Shown here: piece after piece, positions 1 through 7,166 of the stretch | Layout: each line of letters opens with the position of its first letter | Position numbering within the stretch: position 1 is the stretch's first letter | NCBI GenBank assembly: GCA_964235605.1 | Contig: CAXSCR010000079.1 | Coordinates: 1 to 14,752, forward strand | Length of the DNA stretch: 14,752 bases | Direction of reading: 5' to 3' | Source: DATCRE01 sp964235605 | GTDB lineage: Bacteria; Bacteroidota; Bacteroidia; Cytophagales; Cyclobacteriaceae | The notes under the pieces: generated by a model | What the model was told of the DNA's origin: nothing | Databases searched by the model: none | What the model saw: only the letters and a program-made list of their open reading frames with translations | Translations under genes and position numbers: made by a program

Positions 1-717
1 AGTTTAATTGTGTTTTATCCTAAATTTACAAAATCTGCAATTTGTCGTACACCCGATACTTGGAATAAAATTACACATAATCTTGGTAACAGGGAGTATG
101 CAATAGGATGCCCGATCGGTGGTGTAGCCTATGTCGGTTTAGGCAATTGGGGAGGTGGTGATTTCTGGCGGTTTATCCCTGAGTGTTCTCTCGATCTAAT
201 TTTGAATAATACATATATGATAGATAGAGCCTATCAGACCTCAAATACCATTATAACAGAAGGAAACTTTGCCATTCCAAGTGCACATAACCTCACATTA
301 AGTGCAGGAACTTCAATAAAATTAAAACCCGGGTTCCGCGCTAATGAAGGATCTAATTTTAAAGCAAAGGTTCAACCTTGCACACAAACCGCTAGTGCAC
401 GCATCCGGTCCGTTATGTCGGCAACCCAGGATGATTCACTTTTAAAAGAGTTGGATAATAATAGGTTAAACGCTTATCCTAATCCCACCTCTGGTAAAAC
501 TACCATAACATATTCAGTACACGAGAAAGGCTTTGTAAGTTTATACCTAAAAGATAATCTTGGGAATCAAACCATTAATCTAATTACTAATGAATTCTTG
601 GAGCCTGGAAAATATGAAATTGATTTTGATTCAAAAGAATTGGGAGCAGGAGTGTACTTTTATACATTGATTGCGGATGGGATCGCTATTAACAAAAGAC
701 TTGCGTTGTTAAAATAG
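1..717 (+). CDS. T9SS cargo protein with 3-coathanger-like and C-terminal sorting domains (5' partial)
   Basis: The frame is open to the left window edge (codons from base 1, no stop), so the gene very probably begins upstream; the GTG at position 10 is not a convincing start. Numbered from that GTG, residues about 77-122 carry a repeat-like segment (AGTSIKLKPGFRANEGSNFKAK, ending in PC) that matches the '3-coathanger stack' domain of Bacteroidota surface proteins as I remember it. Residues about 152-235 form a T9SS type A sorting domain: a YPNPTSG motif, beta-strand-rich middle, GVYFYTL near the end and a short basic tail (NKRLALLK). That domain directs secretion through the type IX pathway and is then cleaved or anchored at the surface. 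The Trp/Gly-rich first 75 residues are not recognised, so the effector function is unknown. The gene converges on the minus-strand ZIP gene. Confidence is high for the sorting domain and low for any enzymatic role. Confidence 0.85.
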   Translation, partial: SLIVFYPKFTKSAICRTPDTWNKITHNLGNREYAIGCPIGGVAYVGLGNWGGGDFWRFIPECSLDLILNNTYMIDRAYQTSNTIITEGNFAIPSAHNLTLSAGTSIKLKPGFRANEGSNFKAKVQPCTQTASARIRSVMSATQDDSLLKELDNNRLNAYPNPTSGKTTITYSVHEKGFVSLYLKDNLGNQTINLITNEFLEPGKYEIDFDSKELGAGVYFYTLIADGIAINKRLALLK

Positions 718-930
718 CGTGATGAATTAACAATAAATTTTACTTTTTAGTCAGCCGTACATAGCTTCATTTACGATAGTGGAAATTATTTAAACCATAG
801 CTAAACTTGAATATTGTTACAACACAAACATGTAAACTAACGGTCAAAAATGTCCATAATAGATAGGACCCGAATAATAGCTGTCATTAAAACTGTCGTT
901 AATATCTATAAGAACGGGTACTAACCATTT

Positions 931-1701
931 TTAAATCATCGCCTCCACCACAACAGCAACCAACGCCCCAAAAACAGCAACCGCCATCTTCTTTGTATTA
1001 AACTTATGCTCGGGACTACTTTCAAATACAATAGTAGTAGAGATGTGAAGAAAGTTGCCACTCACTAATGCGTACAAATAAAATAAGCCAGTTCCCGAAA
1101 GAATATTTTCATCTGCAAGAAAAGTACTTAACAATAATCCGATAGGCGCAGCTACTGAAAAGCCTATTAAGTATGGCACTGCCTTTTTTCTTGAGTGAAG
1201 TTGAAAAGCAAGAACTGTCATTAATGCAAATGCCGCTGGCGCACGATGTAAAGCGATACCAATTAAAATAGCGTTCATATTTTTAATAGGACCAACGCCG
1301 TCAGGCTGTGAGAGCATTCCGCCTTCAAGGAACGCATGAATACATAGTGCAAGTAGTAACACGATGGCCGATACTGAGTGATGATGGTGTTGGTGCTCAT
1401 GGCTATGGTCGTGATTATGGTGGGTGCCATTATGCAAATGGCCGTGCTCAATTCCAGAAGTAAAATACTCGAGCAGTTGTTGCAGAAAAAATCCTGCAAG
1501 AACAAATAGACCTATAAAATGAAAATCGTTGTATTGAATGTATAGCTCTGGTAGAATATGAATCACGGTAATTGCAAAAAGGTATGATCCCGCAAAAACC
1601 AATAGCAATTTAAAGTTTGTTCTGTTTCCTTTCGGGACCAGAAAAATTAATAAGCCCGACAAGAGAGGTGTTAGAAAAAGAACGAGAAGCTTTAAAGTCA
1701 T
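931..1701 (-). CDS. ZIP-family divalent metal permease
   Basis: This 256-residue polytopic membrane protein has about seven to eight hydrophobic segments. A cytoplasmic-type histidine loop lies between the third and fourth (residues 86-108, 13 His in 24 residues), as in ZIP zinc/iron importers. ZIP ligand positions are partly visible: HILPE (residues 48-52), HAFLEGG (H122, E126) in the helix corresponding to TM4, and LHRAPAAF (H152) in the helix corresponding to TM5. In well-studied ZIPs the TM5 motif is HExPHE or HEIPEG; here only the His and Pro remain, so the second metal site may be altered. The likely role is uptake of zinc or another divalent cation across the inner membrane, with the His loop as metal sensor or buffer. 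The ATG at 1701 starts directly before a hydrophobic helix. The gene stands alone and is divergent from ruvB; I found no convincing Zur or Fur operator upstream. The family is well supported; the metal is not determined. Confidence 0.88.
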   Translation of the reverse strand: MTLKLLVLFLTPLLSGLLIFLVPKGNRTNFKLLLVFAGSYLFAITVIHILPELYIQYNDFHFIGLFVLAGFFLQQLLEYFTSGIEHGHLHNGTHHNHDHSHEHQHHHHSVSAIVLLLALCIHAFLEGGMLSQPDGVGPIKNMNAILIGIALHRAPAAFALMTVLAFQLHSRKKAVPYLIGFSVAAPIGLLLSTFLADENILSGTGLFYLYALVSGNFLHISTTIVFESSPEHKFNTKKMAVAVFGALVAVVVEAMI

Positions 1702-1858
1702 GCTGTGAAAAATTGAAGCGCAATTTAGGCAAATTGATCTAAATGCAACATTGTTTCGGTTAGTGCCTATCTAATATTAAATTTTACGTAACTGATCTCA
1801 AATAATATTCGACCTTTACAGATATATATTAGTACCTGACCTTGTTGATGATATAAGT

Positions 1859-2890
1859 ATGCGAGAAGATTATTTGCGTGGTGATGGTGAAGAGTTAAAT
1901 ATTCCTGAAAAGGAATTTGAAAAAGCATTAAGACCACTTTCCTTCGACGATTTTGAAGGACAACAAAAAATTGTAGATAATATTAAGGTCTTTGTGCAAG
2001 CTGCCAAACAAAGAAATGAACCGCTTGACCATGTGTTACTTCATGGTCCGCCAGGTCTTGGTAAAACTACTTTGTCATACATTATTGCTAACGAATTACA
2101 GTCCAGTATAAAAATTACTTCTGGGCCTGTGCTTGATAAGCCGAGTGACTTAGCTGGTTTGCTTACCAATCTTGAGTCACACGATGTTTTATTTATTGAT
2201 GAGATTCACAGACTTAATCCCATAGTAGAAGAGTATCTCTACTCGGCAATGGAAGACTTTAGGATCGATATCATGTTAGACTCTGGCCCCAATGCGCGAT
2301 CGGTACAAATAAGTCTAAGTCCGTTTACCTTAATAGGTGCCACAACCCGAGCAGGATTACTCACCTCACCGCTACGTGCCCGCTTCGGCATCAATGCAAG
2401 GTTGGAATATTATGATGCCGTTCTCCTAACAAAAATTGTGAAGCGCTCGGCATCCATTCTAAAAACTCCTATAGAAGAAGATGCGGCCTTTGAGATTGCA
2501 CGAAGAAGTCGTGGCACGCCTCGCATTGCCAATAACTTATTAAGAAGAACTCGTGATTTTGCGCAAATAAAAGGTAACGGAACCATTACCATGGCCATTG
2601 CACAAATGGCGCTCAAAGCCTTAGACGTAGACCAAAATGGATTAGATGATATGGATAATCGTATCCTAACTTGCATCATTGAGAAATTTAAGGGCGGGCC
2701 AGTAGGGCTTACAACAATTGCAACTGCAGTTGGCGAAGAAGCTGAGACTATTGAAGAAGTTTATGAACCATTCCTTATTCAGGAGGGATATATTAAAAGA
2801 ACATCACGCGGGAGGGAGGCAACTGAGCTTGCCTATAAACATCTTAAAATTGTCGTTCCTACATCAAAACTTCGTGGCCTCTTTGATTAG
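1859..2890 (+). CDS. ruvB: Holliday junction branch migration ATPase RuvB
   Basis: RuvB is the hexameric AAA+ motor that works with RuvA to drive branch migration of Holliday junctions in recombination and repair. The 343-residue length is typical. Visible landmarks: Walker A GPPGLGKTT (63-71), Walker B/DEIH (114-117), sensor I region ATTRAG (161-165), arginine finger in LRARFG (172-177), sensor II RGTPRIANNLLRR (218-230), then the C-terminal winged-helix domain (KGGPVGL, IQEGYIKRTSRGR) that contacts DNA. The N-terminal LRPLSFDDFEGQ is the usual RuvB start region. The ATG at 1859 is the first start in frame and gives a normal-length N-terminus. The gene is monocistronic here (ruvA and ruvC are not nearby, as is common in this phylum) and converges on ndk. 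All catalytic motifs are intact. Confidence 0.98.
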   Translation: MREDYLRGDGEELNIPEKEFEKALRPLSFDDFEGQQKIVDNIKVFVQAAKQRNEPLDHVLLHGPPGLGKTTLSYIIANELQSSIKITSGPVLDKPSDLAGLLTNLESHDVLFIDEIHRLNPIVEEYLYSAMEDFRIDIMLDSGPNARSVQISLSPFTLIGATTRAGLLTSPLRARFGINARLEYYDAVLLTKIVKRSASILKTPIEEDAAFEIARRSRGTPRIANNLLRRTRDFAQIKGNGTITMAIAQMALKALDVDQNGLDDMDNRILTCIIEKFKGGPVGLTTIATAVGEEAETIEEVYEPFLIQEGYIKRTSRGREATELAYKHLKIVVPTSKLRGLFD

Positions 2891-2894
2891 GAGA

Positions 2895-2951
2895 TGAAGG
2901 TTTCATGTTTAAAGTTCCAGGTTAACTTGAACCTTGAACATGAAACCTTCA
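2895..2951. repeat. 57-base near-perfect palindrome between convergent ruvB and ndk
   Basis: Perfect 15-base arms at 2895-2909 and 2937-2951 (core GAAGGTTTCATGTT and its complement) continue inward with a wobble pair and two mismatches to a loop of about 5 bases near 2921-2925. The whole element can fold into a stem of about 26 pairs. It fills almost the entire 69-base gap and ends close to both stop codons. There is no T-tract on either side, so it is not a textbook intrinsic terminator. It could still stop or stabilise both convergent transcripts, or be a copy of a dispersed intergenic palindrome. Confidence 0.75.
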
Positions 2952-2959
2952 ACAGCCAA

Positions 2960-3379
2960 TTAAAATCTTTCTAAATGAGAAAAAAAGAAGCCACCCTCAA
3001 TTGATGCATTGTCATCGCTATCAGATCCATGAATAGCATTTGCTTCAATGGATTTAGCAAAAAGGTTACGAATAGTTCCAGCTTCTGCCTTCTTAGGATC
3101 AGTTGCTCCAATTAACTTACGGAAATCTTCTACTGCATTTTCTTTTTCAAGAATCATTGGAACGATAGCGCCTGAAGACATGTACGCACATAATTCGCCA
3201 TAAAAAGAACGCTCCTTGTGCACTTCATAAAATTTGCCGGCCGCTTCAGGGCTAAGCTTGGTTTTCTTCATAGCAATGATGCGAAATCCAGCTTCCTCAA
3301 TCATTTTAATAATTGCACCACAGTTATTAGCACTAACCGCATCAGGTTTAAGCATTGTAAAAGTTCTTTTTCCAGCCAT
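2960..3379 (-). CDS. ndk: Nucleoside diphosphate kinase
   Basis: Ndk transfers the gamma phosphate of ATP to nucleoside diphosphates through a phosphohistidine intermediate, balancing NTP and dNTP pools in the cytoplasm. The protein has 139 residues, normal for the family. It shows K11 in the TMLKPDA start motif, the FYEVHKERSFYGEL segment, the phosphate-binding GTIRNLF segment (R104) and the active-site histidine H117 in NAIHGSDS. The C-terminal EGGFFFSHLERF resembles Bacteroidota Ndk proteins. The ATG at 3379 gives the standard N-terminus. A promoter-like pair (TTG, 19 bases, CATTTTTG on the minus strand) lies about 60 bases upstream. The gene is divergent from nrnA and converges on ruvB. 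No oddities in the catalytic residues. Confidence 0.98.
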   Translation of the reverse strand: MAGKRTFTMLKPDAVSANNCGAIIKMIEEAGFRIIAMKKTKLSPEAAGKFYEVHKERSFYGELCAYMSSGAIVPMILEKENAVEDFRKLIGATDPKKAEAGTIRNLFAKSIEANAIHGSDSDDNASIEGGFFFSHLERF

Positions 3380-3440
3380 ATGTGTATTCTTTAGTTAAAT
3401 CAATTCTTATTAAGTCCTGCATCTGGACCATAATCGCGCG

Positions 3441-3470
3441 CAAAAATGGTAAAAATATGTCCATAGTCAA
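3441..3470 (-). promoter_or_regulatory. Candidate promoter of ndk (Bacteroidota type)
   Basis: Read on the minus strand, a TTG (3470-3468) is followed after 19 bases by CATTTTTG (3448-3441). This is one mismatch from the Bacteroidota -7 consensus TAnnTTTG, with the expected spacing to a -33 TTG. It would give a leader of about 55-60 bases. Found by eye only. Confidence 0.45.
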
Positions 3471-3539
3471 GGGCATTATCAATACTTCGAGCAGGATTCT
3501 GGTTATTAAGAGGTAAAAATATCAACACCGGACTATGGA
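3460..3539. promoter_or_regulatory. Inverted 9-mers in the ndk/nrnA divergent region
   Basis: TCCATAGTC (3460-3468) and its exact reverse complement GACTATGGA (3531-3539) sit 71 bases apart between two divergent genes. A partial third copy, GGACTAT (3543-3549), follows at once. The left copy abuts the candidate ndk -33 element and the right copies lie just before the nrnA -7 box. A shared operator is possible but unproven. Confidence 0.3.
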
Positions 3540-3554
3540 TATGGACTATTTATC

Positions 3555-3562
3555 TATTTTTG
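3555..3562 (+). promoter_or_regulatory. Candidate -7 element upstream of nrnA
   Basis: TATTTTTG matches TAnnTTTG exactly and lies 25 bases before the nrnA ATG, predicting a leader of about 20 bases. No clear TTG is present at the -33 position. An AGGGA stretch five bases before the ATG (3578-3582) could act as a weak ribosome binding site. Confidence 0.45.
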
Positions 3563-3587
3563 CTGCCTCCTTTTTTTAGGGACAACC

Positions 3588-4610
3588 ATGCAAAATATCC
3601 AAGGCTTACAAACTTATTTAAGCTCACCGCGTAAAGTTGTGATTCTTACGCACTTTAAACCAGACGCCGATGCGCTTGGATCTTCTTTAGGTCTTAGCGG
3701 ATATTTGATTAAAAAAGGTCACACCGTAAAAGTGATCACACCTAGTGATTATCCACATTTTTTAAACTGGATGCCCGGTAACGATGACGTGCTTGTCTTT
3801 CAAAAAGAAAGACCAGAACTTCCAGTCCAGTTAATAGATAAGGCCGACATTATATTTTGTTTAGACTTCAATACTTTAAGTAGAATTAATGATCTGGGTG
3901 AAATGGTACGAAATTCACCTGCTACAAAGGTCCTTGTTGATCATCACCTAGAACCTGAAAATTTTGCAGAATATGTACAGTGGGATGTAAAAGCCGCTTC
4001 TACCGCAGAACTAGTTTATGATCTAATAGAAGAACTGGGTGATAAAAATCTGATCGATGCCAATATAGCATCGTGCTTATATGCGGGCGTAATGACTGAT
4101 ACGGGTGGATTTCGTCATTCAAACACAACTCATAAAGTGTTTCTAGTTGCTGGTGAGCTCGTTGCTCTAGGTGCCGACCCAACTAAAATCTCCAAACTTG
4201 TATACGATACCAACTCATTAGATAGACTTCGGCTTGTTGGATTTGTTTTGGGTCAAAAGCTTCAAGTACTTCCAGAATACAACACTGCCTATATAGCATT
4301 GAATGCGGATGATCTTAAAAAATTTGGATCTCAAACTGGCGATACTGAAGGACTTGTGAACTACGGTTTATCTGTAAAAGGAATTAAACTCTCCGTCATG
4401 ATATCTGACAGAAAAGAAAATGTAAAACTGTCATTCCGGTCTCTTGGAAATTTCTCAGTTAACGAATTAGCACGAAAACATTTTGAAGGAGGTGGCCATA
4501 GAAATGCAGCTGGTGGTCAATCTAACCTGACATTAGCGGAGACACTTCAAAAATTTATTGACTTACTTCCTTCTTATAAAGAGCAACTTCTTAACGACGA
4601 AAACAATTAA
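3588..4610 (+). CDS. nrnA: DHH/DHHA1 phosphoesterase, NrnA-like oligoribonuclease/pAp phosphatase
   Basis: NrnA-type enzymes degrade very short oligoribonucleotides (nanoRNA) and dephosphorylate 3'-phosphoadenosine 5'-phosphate in the cytoplasm, standing in for Orn where that is absent. Some relatives act on cyclic dinucleotides or pGpG. The 340-residue protein has the DHH-family metal ligands: H22, D26 and D28 in THFKPDADALGS, D93 in CLDFN, the DHH triplet D118-H119-H120 and D171 in VMTDTGGFRHSNT. The DHHA1 substrate-binding motif GGGHRNAAGG is at 301-310. Length and motif order fit NrnA. The ATG at 3588 has an exact -7 box 25 bases upstream. It is the first gene of a plus-strand run continuing into two FKBP genes after 49 bases. 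The family is certain; the exact substrate is inferred. Confidence 0.93.
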   Translation: MQNIQGLQTYLSSPRKVVILTHFKPDADALGSSLGLSGYLIKKGHTVKVITPSDYPHFLNWMPGNDDVLVFQKERPELPVQLIDKADIIFCLDFNTLSRINDLGEMVRNSPATKVLVDHHLEPENFAEYVQWDVKAASTAELVYDLIEELGDKNLIDANIASCLYAGVMTDTGGFRHSNTTHKVFLVAGELVALGADPTKISKLVYDTNSLDRLRLVGFVLGQKLQVLPEYNTAYIALNADDLKKFGSQTGDTEGLVNYGLSVKGIKLSVMISDRKENVKLSFRSLGNFSVNELARKHFEGGGHRNAAGGQSNLTLAETLQKFIDLLPSYKEQLLNDENN

Positions 4611-4659
4611 AAAAAACGTTACAACCTAAAACTTATATAAACTGTCTAAACAAAAAATC

Positions 4660-5601
4660 ATGAATAAGCATTCGAAATTATTTCTTGGAATGTTACTGTT
4701 AACTGTTGCAGTAGCATGTAATAAAGCAACAAAAGAAACTCCTAACGGTTTCAAATACGAAGTAGTAAAGGCCGGTGATGGTGTCCTTCCTAAAAAAGAC
4801 CAGATCCTAGTTTTTGATTATATGCTTAAAGATTCTAAAGATTCAGTATGGGCTGACACGCGGAAGTTCGGAATGCCAGCAGCTGTAATGATTGCTGATA
4901 CAAGTGCTCTAAAAGGTGAGAACGGTATGGTGCAGATGTTTCGTCAATTATCTAAAGGCGATAGCGTAAAGGTACAAATGCCGGTTTCGAAATTTTTTAA
5001 GGAAATAGCCAACAGCCCTATCCCCAAGGAAATTGATTCAACACTTAATATTTCCTACCTAATAAAAGTTACTGAAATCACGGATCGTGAAAAGTATATG
5101 GCTAAGCAACAAGAAGTAATGGAGAAAAAACAATCCGAACAGCTTGTAAAAGATTTAGAAACCATAGACCAATATCTTACCCTAAAAGGTATTACCGCTC
5201 AAAAAACCGAATCAGGACTGCGTTACGTAATTACACAACCAGGCACAGGTGCTAATGCAACCACCGGACAAAATGTTTCTGTAAACTACTCAGGATATAC
5301 ACTTGATGGAAAATATTTTGATAGCAGTGTAAAAGCAGTTTCGCAAGAAAAAGGAATTTATGACGCAAGACGCGAACCATACAAAGCGTTTGATTTAGTT
5401 GTTGATCGCAGTAACGTGATAAAAGGCTGGCATGAAGCATTGAAAACATTAAACAAAGGCGCCAAAGGAACCTTCTATATTCCTTCAACCTTAGGTTACG
5501 GACCACAACGCATGAGCGAAGTGATTGCAGAAAATTCAATTCTTGTATTTGATATAGAATTGATAGACGTAAAAGAAGCAAAAGAAGAAGAAAAGAAATA
5601 A
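4660..5601 (+). CDS. FKBP-type peptidyl-prolyl isomerase lipoprotein (first of two)
   Basis: This is an envelope prolyl isomerase/chaperone of 313 residues. The N-terminus is a lipoprotein signal with Cys20 (hydrophobic run ending AVAC), so it is probably anchored to the inner or outer membrane. Residues about 30-137 look like a degenerate FKBP fold: ILVFDYML and LSKGDSVKVQMP are recognisable but the active-site tryptophan is missing. A charged, probably helical linker (about 140-170, KYMAKQQEVMEKKQ) follows. Residues about 185-307 are a full FKBP domain with VNYSGY, a KYFDSS segment (Phe-Asp pair), VIKGWHEAL (Val-Ile and Trp), LGYG and LVFDIELIDV, so this domain is likely active. The tail is Lys/Glu-rich. 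The stop is one base from the next FKBP gene, which suggests co-transcription and a shared role in folding exported proteins. Clients are unknown. Confidence 0.92.
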   Translation: MNKHSKLFLGMLLLTVAVACNKATKETPNGFKYEVVKAGDGVLPKKDQILVFDYMLKDSKDSVWADTRKFGMPAAVMIADTSALKGENGMVQMFRQLSKGDSVKVQMPVSKFFKEIANSPIPKEIDSTLNISYLIKVTEITDREKYMAKQQEVMEKKQSEQLVKDLETIDQYLTLKGITAQKTESGLRYVITQPGTGANATTGQNVSVNYSGYTLDGKYFDSSVKAVSQEKGIYDARREPYKAFDLVVDRSNVIKGWHEALKTLNKGAKGTFYIPSTLGYGPQRMSEVIAENSILVFDIELIDVKEAKEEEKK

Positions 5602-5602
5602 A

Positions 5603-6523
5603 ATGAAAATAATAGCAAAATCCATTCTAGTACTCTGTGTCTTATTCACCTATGCTTGCAAGTCTGATGATAAGGATAATGGGCCGTCAGCTTCGGCGCA
5701 ATTAGACAAAGAAGTAAAGGTAATTGATGCACAACTAGCAGCTGACGGCATCACGCCAATCAAAGATGTTTCAGGGATTAGAATGGATTTGCACGAGCTT
5801 GGCACGGGGGGATTACCCCCTAAAGCTACCAGTAAGATTAAAGCTAAATACACGGGTAAATTCTTGAATGGAACTACTTTTGAAGAAGGAACACTTGATC
5901 AAAGTGTTCTTGAAGGATTAATTAGTGGTTGGCAAATAGGGCTGATGCTAATGCCCGTAGGGACAAAGGCAACGCTCTATATTCCATCCCTGTGGGCTTA
6001 CGGACCAAACGGAAGTGGAAAAATTCCTGGCAATACGACCCTTGTATTTGATCTTGAACTGCTAGATGTATATGTAACACAGACAGAAAAAGATCAACTC
6101 AAAGCAGATACATTAGCCATAGACGACTACATCGGTGACCAAGGAATACAAAACGTAATAAAAGACTCTACGGGATTAAGATATGTTATTACGCAAGAAG
6201 GGAAAGGCCAAAACCCATCGTGGTATGATAAAGTAAAATTAAATTACTCGGGAAAGTTACTTACAAATGGTGTGTTAGATGCTAACGCGTACACGTCAGG
6301 TTCTTTGGAGCCAAGTGCTACCTCAGATAGCCGGGTAATTAACTTTCTCATGGATGGATGGAAGATAGGTTTACAGAAAATGAAACCAGGCGGAAAGGCT
6401 ACGCTATATATTCCATCAGGATTAGCATATGGAGCTACTTCAGTTCAAGTTACAGGTGGAAGAATAATACCAGCTAACACACTATTAGTTTTTGAGATCG
6501 AACTAGTAGACATTATAAAATGA
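5603..6523 (+). CDS. Tandem-domain FKBP-type peptidyl-prolyl isomerase lipoprotein (second of two)
   Basis: The 306-residue protein has a lipoprotein-like signal (Cys19, preceded by FTYA) followed by an acidic run (KSDDKDN). That run resembles the Bacteroidota lipoprotein export signal, so surface exposure is plausible. There are two FKBP domains in a row. Domain 1 (about 75-155) has KAKYTGKFLNG, LISGWQIGL, WAYG and LVFDLELLDV. Domain 2 (about 190-305) has KLNYSGKLL, FLMDGWKIGL, LAYG and LVFEIELVDI. Both keep the core Tyr and Trp; the canonical Phe-Asp pair is changed to Phe-Glu in domain 1 and Leu-Asp in domain 2, so activity may be reduced. The ATG lies one base after the upstream stop, and the TGA overlaps the rdgB ATG by four bases (ATGA), a strong sign of translational coupling. 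A G6-ATTA-C5 hairpin (5806-5820) occurs in the coding region. Confidence 0.92.
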   Translation: MKIIAKSILVLCVLFTYACKSDDKDNGPSASAQLDKEVKVIDAQLAADGITPIKDVSGIRMDLHELGTGGLPPKATSKIKAKYTGKFLNGTTFEEGTLDQSVLEGLISGWQIGLMLMPVGTKATLYIPSLWAYGPNGSGKIPGNTTLVFDLELLDVYVTQTEKDQLKADTLAIDDYIGDQGIQNVIKDSTGLRYVITQEGKGQNPSWYDKVKLNYSGKLLTNGVLDANAYTSGSLEPSATSDSRVINFLMDGWKIGLQKMKPGGKATLYIPSGLAYGATSVQVTGGRIIPANTLLVFEIELVDIIK

Positions 6524-7095
6524 CAGAACTTTGCTTTGCCACAAACAATCAACACAAGCTTGAAGAGGTAAGGCATTTATTAAAAAATAAATTTAACATA
6601 GTTAGTTTACAAGAGATCGGCTGTTTGGACGAGCTTCCTGAAACCCAGAATACACTGGAGGGAAACTCGTTACAAAAAGCCGATTTTGTTTTTAATAAAT
6701 ACCATATATCCTGTTTTGCCGATGATACGGGATTGGAGGTTGATGCGCTTGATGGTGCTCCAGGTGTTTACTCAGCACGTTATGCAGGTGAACGAAGAGA
6801 TAGCAATGATAATATAAAGCTCCTTTTAAAAAACCTTGAAGGGAAGACTAATCGCAATGCACAGTTTCGCACTGTTATTACCTTAAAAGGATTAGATGAT
6901 GTACACACATTTGAAGGCATCGTAAAAGGAAAAATTCGCAAAGAAAATAGCGGGACTAAAGGTTTTGGCTACGACCCTATATTTGAACCAGAAGGCTACG
7001 CCATAACATTTGCTGAAATGAGTATGGAAGAAAAAAATCAACTAAGTCACCGTGCCATTGCCATGCAGAAATTAATCCGATTTCTTTCAATTTGA
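6520..7095 (+). CDS. rdgB: dITP/XTP pyrophosphatase (RdgB/HAM1 family)
   Basis: RdgB hydrolyses non-canonical purine nucleoside triphosphates (dITP, ITP, XTP) to the monophosphate and pyrophosphate, keeping deaminated bases out of DNA and RNA. The 191-residue length is standard. Signature positions: FATNNQHKLEEV at the N-terminus (T8, N9, K13), the catalytic/metal motif FADDTGLEVDALDGAPGVYS (D68, D69), FGYDPIF (149-155) and SHRA (176-179). The start codon overlaps the stop of the FKBP gene in ATGA, giving a tightly coupled last gene of the nrnA-FKBP-FKBP-rdgB run. There is no obvious terminator hairpin after the stop. All key residues are present. Confidence 0.97.
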   Translation: MTELCFATNNQHKLEEVRHLLKNKFNIVSLQEIGCLDELPETQNTLEGNSLQKADFVFNKYHISCFADDTGLEVDALDGAPGVYSARYAGERRDSNDNIKLLLKNLEGKTNRNAQFRTVITLKGLDDVHTFEGIVKGKIRKENSGTKGFGYDPIFEPEGYAITFAEMSMEEKNQLSHRAIAMQKLIRFLSI

Positions 7096-7155
7096 ACACC
7101 TGATAAATAATCAAACAGCTTCTATTTTATCCTATGGCCAATCAATAACGCATTG

Positions 7156-7163
7156 TATTTTTG
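7156..7163 (+). promoter_or_regulatory. -7 element almost touching the uridine kinase start
   Basis: TATTTTTG is an exact TAnnTTTG match. Its last base is only three bases before the ATG at 7167, so a transcript starting 3-7 bases downstream would have no leader or begin inside the codon. No good -33 TTG is visible at the usual distance, so it could be chance. Confidence 0.4.
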
Positions 7164-7166
7164 CGT

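Noticed and set aside
881..902. Imperfect direct repeat CTGTC(A/G)TTAA with a 12-base period after the ZIP stop
   Set aside because: Only two copies, no hairpin and no T-tract; chance in AT-rich sequence is likely.
1375..1445. CAT/ATG-rich repeat-like stretch that might suggest a microsatellite
   Set aside because: It is the coding sequence of the histidine-rich loop of the ZIP protein read on the opposite strand.
1702..1858. Possible Zur or Fur site, or promoter, between the ZIP gene and ruvB
   Set aside because: AACATTGTT has some dyad symmetry but does not fit a known Zur or Fur box well, and no exact TAnnTTTG match was found for either gene.
7161..7166. TTG start for uridine kinase
   Set aside because: It lies inside the -7 box match and adds only two residues; the ATG at 7167 is a better start.
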